A DNA stretch of 11,480 nucleotides, from positions 1 to 11,480 of the forward strand of contig CAYTNN010000152.1 in NCBI GenBank assembly GCA_964439135.1, in the 5' to 3' direction. The stretch comes from JAFGPJ01 sp964439135 (GTDB lineage: Bacteria; Planctomycetota; Phycisphaerae; Sedimentisphaerales; Anaerobacaceae). The notes beneath the pieces are model-generated. The model was not told the DNA's origin, made no database searches, and saw nothing but the letters and a program-made list of their open reading frames with translations. The position numbers and the translations under genes were made by a program. Of this stretch, positions 1 to 6,600 are shown piece by piece (the stretch's first letter is position 1; every line of letters begins with the position of its first letter).

Positions 1-407
1 GCAATATCTTTCTTCACAGTTTCAATCGCATCCTGCAGCTTACCCGCGGCGATCTGGCGAATCATCAGCGGAATGTTCATCTGCGCGGGGCATATCGTAT
101 GACATGGCCCGAGGCAGTCGCCCACATGGTCGCTTAAAAGCAGCTCCAGGGCCGTCTTTCTTGCCTGATGCACTTCTTCACAGTCGCTTTCGACGCGCAT
201 CCCTTCCTGGGCAAGGGTCCCGCAGGCCGGCAGCAGAACTGCTCTACCTTCGACTTTGACCACACAGACCATGCAACTGGTCGAGGGCTGATAGCCTTTC
301 ATAAAACACATGGTCGGAATCTCAATTCCGAGCTTCCCGGCGGCGTCAAGAACGGTCGCGCCGTTTGGAACTTCTACTTCACGATTGTCGATGGTTAGTT
401 TTGGCAT
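1..407 (-). CDS. [2Fe-2S] ferredoxin domain fused to GltD-type flavoprotein (N-terminal 135 residues, runs off window)
   Basis: Translating the minus strand from the ATG at 407 gives an open frame to base 1 that starts MPKLTIDNREVEVPNGATVL. Residues 1-75 are a NuoG/HydA-type [2Fe-2S] ferredoxin with a complete ligand set (C34, C45, C48, C62). Residues 94-135 carry H94, then C98-x3-C102-x3-C106-P followed by MNIPLMIRQIAAGKLQDAI. That is the start of the dicluster domain of GltD, dihydropyrimidine dehydrogenase and related NAD(P)H flavoproteins. A FAD/NAD(P)-binding domain is therefore expected beyond the window. The start follows GAGGT at 422-418 with a 10-base spacer and lies 3 bases after the stop of the NuoE-NuoF fusion, so the two are probably co-translated partners. 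The H-cluster of a hydrogenase HydA cannot be excluded without the C-terminus, but the CP-x4-IP signature argues against it. Confidence 0.82.
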   Translation of the reverse strand, partial: MPKLTIDNREVEVPNGATVLDAAGKLGIEIPTMCFMKGYQPSTSCMVCVVKVEGRAVLLPACGTLAQEGMRVESDCEEVHQARKTALELLLSDHVGDCLGPCHTICPAQMNIPLMIRQIAAGKLQDAIETVKKDI

Positions 408-410
408 CGA

Positions 411-2762
411 TTAGTGGACCTCAATAGCGTCTGCCGGACATATATTCTTACACGTCCCACAGCGAATACATTTCTCAGCGTCAATTTCGTGCTTTTCATA
501 CGGCTTCATTTCAATGGCGTCGGCCGGGCAGTGCTGAGCGCACAGCGTGCAGCCGATGCAATCATCCGTCACAGAATAGACAACCAGTGCCTTACACTTG
601 CCGGCCGGACAGCGTCCCTCAACGTGGGCTTCATACTCATCGCGGAAATATCTGATCGTTGAAAGAACCGGATTCGGAGCCGTCGTGCCAAGCCCGCACA
701 GGCTTGTTTTCTTAATCATTTTTGCCAAATGCTCCAGCTCTTCGATATCGGCCTTAACGCCCTGCCCGTTACACAGCCGTTCGAGTATATCCAGCATCCG
801 TCGCGTGCCGATCCTGCAAAACGTGCACTTGCCGCACGACTGGTTCTGCGTAAATTCCAGAAAATAGCGGGCAATGTCCACCATACAGTCGGTTTCATCC
901 AGTGCGACCAAACCGCCGGAGCCCATCATCGTTCCGATTTCTTTAAGCGTTTCGTAGTCAACGGGCAGATGTGCCAGCTCCGCGGGCACGCAGCCGCCGG
1001 ACGGGCCTCCCACCTGGACCGCTTTAAATTGTAATCCTCCGGCAATCCCCCCGCCGATATCTTCTATTATCTGGCGAACGGAAATGCCCATCGGCACTTC
1101 GATCAGACCCACGCGGTCTACCTTTCCCGCCAGGGCGAAGACTTTTGTTCCCTTACTGCTTTCCGTGCCCAGTTCGGCAAAGGCTTCTGCTCCGTTGCGG
1201 ATAATCCACGGCACAGAGGAATAAGTCTCGACGTTGTTGATTAGTGTCGGTTTGCCCCAGAGGCCGCTTTGGGCGGGATATGGCGGGCGTAGACGGGGCA
1301 TTCCGCGGCGTCCTTCGATACTTGCGATCAGGGCGGTTTCCTCGCCGCAGACAAAGGCTCCGGCACCGGGCATGATTTTCAGGTCGAGCGAAAATCCGCT
1401 TTTGATAATCTCGTCGCCAATAAAACCACGCTGCCGGCAATTATTTAACGCCTGAGTTATCCGCTCGATAGCAAGCGGATATTCGGCCCGAATATAGAAA
1501 TAGCCTTCATCTGCGCCGACCGAATACGCCGCGATTATCATGCCTTCGATAATGCGATAGGGATACGACTCCATGAGCATCCGGTCCATGAAAGCGCCGG
1601 GATCGCCCTCGTCCCCGTTGCATAAGATGAATTTCTTGCCGGATTGTTGTTTACGGACGGCAGACCATTTAATGGCGGTCGGAAAGCCGGCCCCGCCTCG
1701 ACCACGAAGCCCGCTGCGTTCGATCTCGGAGATTATTTCTTCGGAACTCAGATCTCGTATGCACTTTTGTAGCGCTTTGAATCCATCATGAAACATATAC
1801 TCATCGATATCAACCGGATCGATACTGCCGCAGTGTTCAGTCGCTATATGCTTCTGCCGGCGGAGGAAATGGGCTACCGGCCGGTCACGCACATCAACCG
1901 AATAACGCGTTACGGGTTCCCGGGTCATGTCGGTAAGCAGTTTATCCAACATCGTGGAAATGCCATTCCTGATTTCTCGCCCAATCTGTTTCGGTTTGAA
2001 ATGTCTAAGCACAATGGCTCTTGCATCAGCCGGCTGGACCATCGCATAGCGAAACGAGGTTCCGCCCGGCAAAACCACTTCCACAAGCGGTGCCAGGTAT
2101 GACATACCCGAACAACCAACACTTTTGACCACAGCCCGTGCAGCAGTTTCTTTAACGGCCTTTTGTAAAGCCTCATACACTCTGGCGCTGCCGCTGGCAA
2201 CACAACTTGAATCCAGGCATATCCGTATTTCGCCGAGGTTCTCCGTATTCTTTGCAAAGCCCTGCCTGGCCGTATGCTGAGCGCCGGCCTTTTGTTGTTC
2301 GAGAAAATCCCTCAGAACGGCCGGAACCTGATCGGTCGTCAGATGTCCATATGTAATGTCATCGACTTGTATTGCCGGGGCAAGCATACAGCACCCCAGA
2401 CACGCCACTTTCTCCACAGTAAATAACTTGTGCTGATCCGTATCGTCTTCTTCCGGGATTGCAAGATGTCTCTTAAAAGCATCATAAATCTGTCCGCCAC
2501 CCTTAACGTGGCAAGCTGTACCAATGCAGACCCGAATTGTATGACGCCCGGCAGGACGATGTCGAAAGTGGTCATAGAAAGTCGAAACACCAGCAATTGA
2601 CGCCGGGGTAATCTGCGTAATCTCACAAATCCGCTCAAGAGCTTCTTCCGGCAAATAGCCAAAGTGTCCCTGCACAGCCTGCAATATCATAAGCAAATTC
2701 TCAGCACCGGCGCCAATTTCATCGATGGCCTGATCCACAAATGTCAAATCCAACTCATCCAT
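411..2762 (-). CDS. nuoF: NuoE-NuoF fusion flavoprotein with second thioredoxin-like domain and C-terminal 2[4Fe-4S] ferredoxin (HydB-like)
   Basis: Cytoplasmic NADH-oxidising (or NAD-reducing) module of 783 residues. Residues 1-155 are a NuoE domain with [2Fe-2S] ligands C79, C84, C121 and C125. Residues 179-250 are a second thioredoxin-like ferredoxin, as at the N-terminus of HydB, with C182, C187 and C217 but S221 in the fourth ligand place. Residues 320-700 are NuoF: SGLRGRGGAGFPTAIKW at 350-366, NGDEGDPGAFMDR at 382-394, GAGAFVCGEETALIASIEG at 466-484 (FMN and NADH sites), and an N3 cluster from C643, C646, C649 and C689. CPAGKC (718-723) leads into two [4Fe-4S] motifs (C735/738/741/745 and C765/768/771/775). 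NuoE and NuoF are normally separate, and the C-terminal ferredoxin is typical of hydrogenase and bifurcating versions rather than respiratory complex I. The start chosen is ATG in TGATG, sharing one base with the stop of the propeller gene; TTG three bases earlier is an alternative. GGGAG at 2776-2772 serves either. Confidence 0.95.
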   Translation of the reverse strand: MDELDLTFVDQAIDEIGAGAENLLMILQAVQGHFGYLPEEALERICEITQITPASIAGVSTFYDHFRHRPAGRHTIRVCIGTACHVKGGGQIYDAFKRHLAIPEEDDTDQHKLFTVEKVACLGCCMLAPAIQVDDITYGHLTTDQVPAVLRDFLEQQKAGAQHTARQGFAKNTENLGEIRICLDSSCVASGSARVYEALQKAVKETAARAVVKSVGCSGMSYLAPLVEVVLPGGTSFRYAMVQPADARAIVLRHFKPKQIGREIRNGISTMLDKLLTDMTREPVTRYSVDVRDRPVAHFLRRQKHIATEHCGSIDPVDIDEYMFHDGFKALQKCIRDLSSEEIISEIERSGLRGRGGAGFPTAIKWSAVRKQQSGKKFILCNGDEGDPGAFMDRMLMESYPYRIIEGMIIAAYSVGADEGYFYIRAEYPLAIERITQALNNCRQRGFIGDEIIKSGFSLDLKIMPGAGAFVCGEETALIASIEGRRGMPRLRPPYPAQSGLWGKPTLINNVETYSSVPWIIRNGAEAFAELGTESSKGTKVFALAGKVDRVGLIEVPMGISVRQIIEDIGGGIAGGLQFKAVQVGGPSGGCVPAELAHLPVDYETLKEIGTMMGSGGLVALDETDCMVDIARYFLEFTQNQSCGKCTFCRIGTRRMLDILERLCNGQGVKADIEELEHLAKMIKKTSLCGLGTTAPNPVLSTIRYFRDEYEAHVEGRCPAGKCKALVVYSVTDDCIGCTLCAQHCPADAIEMKPYEKHEIDAEKCIRCGTCKNICPADAIEVH

Positions 2763-4501
2763 CAATCACGACTCCCGATGCAATATAAGTTCTCGAGTCC
2801 CCTGATATATATGCGTCCGTCGGCGAAAGCCGGCGAGGCGTGACACTTCTCGTCCAGCTCGCACTTAGCCAATTCCTTATATTCAGATTCGGCCTCGGCA
2901 ATAAACATAACGCCCTTCTCGCTCAACAGATATAGTTTGTCGCCGACAAGGCTGGGCGACGCCAGGAAATATTCCTTCATATCCTTCTCCCAGAGCCTCT
3001 TGCCGTCCGAGACATTATAACTCTCAAGCAATCCCTCGGTTGCCAGCAGGAATACCGATTTACCATTACTGACAGGCGAGCAGATGTCCGGTCCGCCTTC
3101 CTCGCTTATCCAGGCGATATGAGTTTTGGTCACATCGCCTTTGCCATCCGGTTTAATGGCGACCAGCTTCGAATACGGTTCTATGACAAGTACAAGTCCG
3201 TTTGCGCAAATCGCCGAAGGTGCAATATCTCCGCTCAGGCAGTTTACCCGCCATAATTCCGCGCCGTCGGCCGGGTTATATGCGACCACCCAGGGATCGC
3301 CGCAGGTGATAACCTGAAACTGTTCGCCGATACTCGCAACAATGGGCGAACTCCAGGAATTCCCAACCGGACGTTTTGTCTGCCAGGCAATCCGGCCTGA
3401 AAATCCATCTACAGCAATCAGCTCGGATTTCTCATCCTCGACACCACCCTGGTCATACTGAATCAGGACCAGATTCTGATACATGGCAAGCGAAGATGCA
3501 TATCCATAGGAACTGTCGGGCCTGCCCAGGTTTTTCTCCCATATTTTTTTGCCTTTGAAGTCGAAGCAGCCGACATCGCCGGTTGCAAATATAGCGTAAA
3601 CCCGCCGGCCGTCCGTCGCAACAGTGGGCGCAGCAAATCCGGTATCTTCCATGATTTCGAGAGGCTCTTCATTACTTTTGGGCAGGCCTAAAATATCGCC
3701 CTTCCACAGAAGTCCGCCTGAAGAAGTATCGAAGCAGAAGACCTGCCGGCTGTTGGGATCCGCTCCCGAGAGGAAAATACGGTCGCCCCAGATAACAGGT
3801 GAATTATTCCCCGGCAGAGGTATCTCGGTTTTCCAGAGAATTCCTTCTCCCGTTTTTCCGCTCCAGCGAGTTGGCACATTGGTATGAGTGCTGATTCCGG
3901 CTCCGTTGGGACCGCGAAAGCTTGCCCAGTTTTTAGCGACATCATCCATTGAAAACAAAGAAGCGCTGGCAGCGCCGGCCTTGACAAAATCAATCTTTGG
4001 TCTGGTAGCCAGAAAAAGCGAGCCCGAGCCTAATATCACCAGGCCGCCGGTCACAGCCCATCGGGCAAATTTTGCGTTGCCGACCTGCTCGGTGAGCTGA
4101 TCGGCGCCCGAATGTGGAGCCGGCGGCTTCTTCTTAAACTCTATTGCCGATCTGAGACTAATAATGAAAAACACTACTCCGCTCAGGAGCAGATAGCTGC
4201 CTTTGCGCGAGCGATCCAGCGCCCGAATCCGCTGTTGTCTGACCTGTAAATCAAATTGATGGATCCGGGACAAAAGCTGCTCATCATCGGGCTTGCTGCG
4301 TATTTCCAACTTGAGATCCGCCAGTGTCGTTTCTTCAGCGGTGCCCACCATTTTGCTCCGGCCATAATTCATGAGAATAAACGCACAGACAACAATGGAG
4401 AAAACGGCGCTAAGAACAGCCGTTGCGACTGCACATCGGTACCACGAGCTTGTCGCCTGAACATGCTCCGAAGCACTTTCATTGTGAGAGTTTGTTACCA
4501 T
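2762..4501 (-). CDS. Membrane-anchored PQQ-like beta-propeller protein with three N-terminal helices
   Basis: A 579-residue protein. Hydrophobic helices lie at about 22-45, 102-118 and 147-166. Residues 51-100 between the first two are charged and likely helical, possibly coiled coil. KKK and other basic residues at 122-146 suggest that loop is cytoplasmic, which places the propeller (about 190-579) outside the membrane. The propeller opens with NWASFRGPNGAGIS, the usual entry motif of planctomycete PQQ-like propellers, and repeats blade ends such as GGLLWKG, KKIWEKN, GRIAWQT, GAELWRV and GKRLWEK. These resemble BamB and PQQ-dehydrogenase blades, but I see no quinoprotein dehydrogenase active site, so a structural or docking role is likelier than catalysis. 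The ATG at 4501 sits within the end of the polyferredoxin gene (ATGGTAA, 7-base overlap), and the stop merges into the NuoE-NuoF start. That position implies translational coupling to both redox genes. The Shine-Dalgarno is weak. Confidence 0.87.
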   Translation of the reverse strand: MVTNSHNESASEHVQATSSWYRCAVATAVLSAVFSIVVCAFILMNYGRSKMVGTAEETTLADLKLEIRSKPDDEQLLSRIHQFDLQVRQQRIRALDRSRKGSYLLLSGVVFFIISLRSAIEFKKKPPAPHSGADQLTEQVGNAKFARWAVTGGLVILGSGSLFLATRPKIDFVKAGAASASLFSMDDVAKNWASFRGPNGAGISTHTNVPTRWSGKTGEGILWKTEIPLPGNNSPVIWGDRIFLSGADPNSRQVFCFDTSSGGLLWKGDILGLPKSNEEPLEIMEDTGFAAPTVATDGRRVYAIFATGDVGCFDFKGKKIWEKNLGRPDSSYGYASSLAMYQNLVLIQYDQGGVEDEKSELIAVDGFSGRIAWQTKRPVGNSWSSPIVASIGEQFQVITCGDPWVVAYNPADGAELWRVNCLSGDIAPSAICANGLVLVIEPYSKLVAIKPDGKGDVTKTHIAWISEEGGPDICSPVSNGKSVFLLATEGLLESYNVSDGKRLWEKDMKEYFLASPSLVGDKLYLLSEKGVMFIAEAESEYKELAKCELDEKCHASPAFADGRIYIRGLENLYCIGSRD

Positions 4502-5799
4502 TTGTCAGCCACTTCTTTCGTCTTCTTTAATCGAAGGTGCTCCCTGGGACAGTAGTTAAAGCATCGGCCGCATGCCAGGCAGCTTGCCCGGTCGGCTTCG
4601 TAATCGGTCCTTTGACGCCAAACCGAAAGTCCGATCAGTTTCAGTCCTATTACCAGCCCGATGAATCCTCCAAGTATCCAGCCGCCAAGTTCGAACCTGG
4701 CCCTGATATTCGATGCTTGCTCATAAAGCTTCTTGATTTCCTGTCCCGTCGCTCTGAAAGCTGTGCTGGAATCTGTAATCTCCTCAGTTTTGCCGGTCTC
4801 TTCCATGTATATCTGCTCAGCCAATCTTACCGTTTCGTGCGCGCGTGATGTTACGCTTTTGAGGCTGGAACCGGCCCATCCACCCAGAAAAACCAGCACG
4901 GGCAATAGTAACAGCAGAAACGCCAGCCTTTTTTTGGCTACGTGATACTCCTGTGCCGGCCATTGTGCCGCCGGCTTTCTTATCGCTCCGTAGGGACACG
5001 AATCCTCGCAGAGCCTGCACTGGATGCACTCATCCGGGGTAATTGTCACGCGCCATTTCGAGAGCCGCGAGAGTTGCCTGAGGATAACGCCATACGGGCA
5101 GATAAACCGGCAATAAGGGCGACCAACGAACACGCCGATAAGCAACATGCATCCCCCGAGGATTAACATGTTAATGCTTCCGCTCAAACGAAAGATTGAA
5201 ATGAACGGATCATATCTGCATATAACGAAAGCGCTGCCGGTAGCTGCGAAAAGGACCGCCGCCGCTAAGTAAACATACGCAAACAGCCTTAGTCCACTCT
5301 CGGCCCAGCCCGGCACGGAGACCGGCCGCGATAGAACCATGTCCTGTATCGCGCCGAGAGGGCACACCGCCGCACAGAATGTCCTTCCGAAAAAAAGCGT
5401 GAAAATAAGCGGTAGCAGGAAAAATACCAAAACCACAATCGGTACGGCGTAGTCTCGGTCAAAAATGGAAAAAACAATATTCTGAATAGATCCTATCGAA
5501 CAGACACAGCCCTGTCGCCAAAAGCCGAAATATAGCAGCGAAAACACCGACAATGCAAATATTGCCCGACGGCTGCGCTTCTTCAAAACAAGATACGAAG
5601 CCAATCCCAGAGCGGCCAGCAATACCGCGGCATCAATATACTCGTAAACGTCCTGACGTGGACCCGGAGAAGTCGGGCTTGGGATGACATGGTCGGTTTC
5701 GACGAAATCGGGTGGAGGAAAACGCTCCAGCCCCGAAGTCACGCCGGATAAAATCAGGGAGATAGCCATGCCAATTAAAATATTGCGAAAAGGTCTCAT
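4495..5799 (-). CDS. Eight-helix NapH/NosR-like polyferredoxin
   Basis: Integral membrane electron carrier of 434 residues. Helices are seen at about 6-23, 57-73, 80-96, 118-138, 171-192, 207-226, 291-308 and 375-392. Cysteine groups in order are C98-V-C100, CX3CP at 142-146 (GRTFCAAVCPLGAIQD), C194 in CRYDPF, CX3CP at 230-234 (GRPYCRFICPYGVILR), a [4Fe-4S] motif C258/261/264/268, and a second C407/410/413/417. The positive-inside rule (KKRSRR after helix 2, basic stretches after helices 6 and 8) puts both ferredoxin motifs and both CX3CP motifs in the cytoplasm, and CVC and C194 on the outer side. About 65 hydrophilic residues between helices 7 and 8 would be external. NapH and NosR pass electrons between the quinone pool or cytoplasm and periplasmic partners. 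Here the gene directly follows a NapG-like Tat ferredoxin, its expected partner. The start is ATG in TGATG after GAAGGTG; TTG at 5802 is the alternative and has the better spacing. Confidence 0.9.
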   Translation of the reverse strand: MRPFRNILIGMAISLILSGVTSGLERFPPPDFVETDHVIPSPTSPGPRQDVYEYIDAAVLLAALGLASYLVLKKRSRRAIFALSVFSLLYFGFWRQGCVCSIGSIQNIVFSIFDRDYAVPIVVLVFFLLPLIFTLFFGRTFCAAVCPLGAIQDMVLSRPVSVPGWAESGLRLFAYVYLAAAVLFAATGSAFVICRYDPFISIFRLSGSINMLILGGCMLLIGVFVGRPYCRFICPYGVILRQLSRLSKWRVTITPDECIQCRLCEDSCPYGAIRKPAAQWPAQEYHVAKKRLAFLLLLLPVLVFLGGWAGSSLKSVTSRAHETVRLAEQIYMEETGKTEEITDSSTAFRATGQEIKKLYEQASNIRARFELGGWILGGFIGLVIGLKLIGLSVWRQRTDYEADRASCLACGRCFNYCPREHLRLKKTKEVADKW

Positions 5800-6365
5800 C
5801 AAACGTGGTTCACCTTCTTAAACAGGTAAGGCTCGTCGGCGGGAACCCGCTTAAACGCTCCTGAGGGACAAGCCACGGCAATGGAACATTCATTACAATT
5901 CAAACAACGATCATGACGCACCTGAAGAAAGAATGAGCCGTTTCCGAAAGCGGCACAGCCCTTGACACACTTGGCACAACCAATACAGAGAGATTCATCG
6001 ATGTCGTATTCATAGTACGGATCTTCTATGAAGGTTCGTTTGATCGCCCCGGTCGGACAAAGCTCATTTTCGGCGCCGGTATCCAGAACCGATGCTCCCA
6101 GCTCGAAATAACCCGGACAGAAATCACAATATCCGCATATATCGTATTGCTGAATACATTTCACGGCAGAATCTTCCAATACGCAATGCGTTGCGCATAT
6201 ATCGCAAGCTATGCATTTGTAGGGATCGATCTGCCAGACCATGTCATTTTTCCTGTTCTTGCGGGCCGAAGCACCGGCCACTACCCCAAGGGTAGCCAGG
6301 CATCCTCCCCACAGCCCGTCTCTCAGGAAATTACGCCTGTTAATTACCTTGTTATCTTTTGCCAT
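5799..6365 (-). CDS. Tat-exported ferredoxin with four [4Fe-4S] motifs (NapG/MauM-like)
   Basis: A 188-residue iron-sulfur protein. Residues 9-14 (NRRNFL) followed by a hydrophobic stretch to about residue 34 form a twin-arginine signal, with a plausible cut or anchor near AGASA. Four cluster motifs follow: C51/54/57/61, C77/80/83 with C103-P after a 19-residue insert, C127/130/133/137, and C154/157/160 with C166-P. C70 is an extra cysteine. The layout matches the four-cluster NapG, DmsB and NrfC type subunits that ferry electrons in the periplasm. Folding with cofactors before export fits the Tat route. It ends in the TGATG junction with the polyferredoxin gene, giving a NapG-NapH-like pair. 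The ATG at 6365 is preferred because GGGAG at 6376-6372 lies 6 bases upstream. An in-frame TTG at 6371 would abut that site and is unlikely. It overlaps the preceding small gene by 14 bases. Confidence 0.92.
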   Translation of the reverse strand: MAKDNKVINRRNFLRDGLWGGCLATLGVVAGASARKNRKNDMVWQIDPYKCIACDICATHCVLEDSAVKCIQQYDICGYCDFCPGYFELGASVLDTGAENELCPTGAIKRTFIEDPYYEYDIDESLCIGCAKCVKGCAAFGNGSFFLQVRHDRCLNCNECSIAVACPSGAFKRVPADEPYLFKKVNHV

Positions 6366-6600
6366 TATCAACTCCCGCCAGGCTTCGTCTTGCCGACGAT
6401 GCCCGAGGTAAACTGCACTGTTCTAAAACCTTACAACCGGCACAGATTCCACTGTTTATGCATTCACCTTTTCGTACAAGTTTCTGCCTCTTTGCAAACA
6501 ATGCGGCTGAAGCCGCTGCCATTAGCCCTAAAGTGGCGTACCTCAGAACTCCGGCAAACAGCTCTCTGCGGCTCCGAAACTCTCCGGATTGTTTTCTCAC
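6352..6600 (-). CDS. Small twin-arginine-like protein with four-cysteine motif
   Basis: An 82-residue protein read from GTG, whose GTGA overlaps the stop of the NHL gene by four bases. AAAGG lies 6 bases upstream. Residues 10-15 (SRRELF) resemble a Tat motif, though L replaces the usual F, and residues 14-36 are hydrophobic. Basic residues follow (KRQKLVRK), then C47, C53, C56 and C62 in a C-x5-C-x2-C-x5-C arrangement ending CSLP. Four cysteines in 16 residues suggest a metal site, perhaps [4Fe-4S] or [2Fe-2S]. The tail (63-82) is basic and has no visible feature. I do not recognise a named family, although similar small cysteine-rich leader proteins beside polyferredoxin genes in planctomycetes come to mind. 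Tight overlaps on both sides and the composition in keeping with neighbours support it as a real gene. It could be an accessory electron carrier or an assembly factor for the adjacent ferredoxin. Confidence 0.77.
   Translation of the reverse strand: MRKQSGEFRSRRELFAGVLRYATLGLMAAASAALFAKRQKLVRKGECINSGICAGCKVLEQCSLPRASSARRSLAGVDNGKR

Noticed and set aside
168..398. Plus-strand open frame of 76 codons
   Set aside because: It is antisense to the [2Fe-2S]/GltD-type gene, whose cysteine ligands are intact on the minus strand.
1..407. [FeFe]-hydrogenase HydA or NuoG subunit
   Set aside because: The [2Fe-2S] domain fits either, but the following C-x3-C-x3-CP-x4-IP segment matches the GltD-type dicluster domain and not the NuoG/HydA His-Cys cluster motif. 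The missing C-terminus leaves some doubt.
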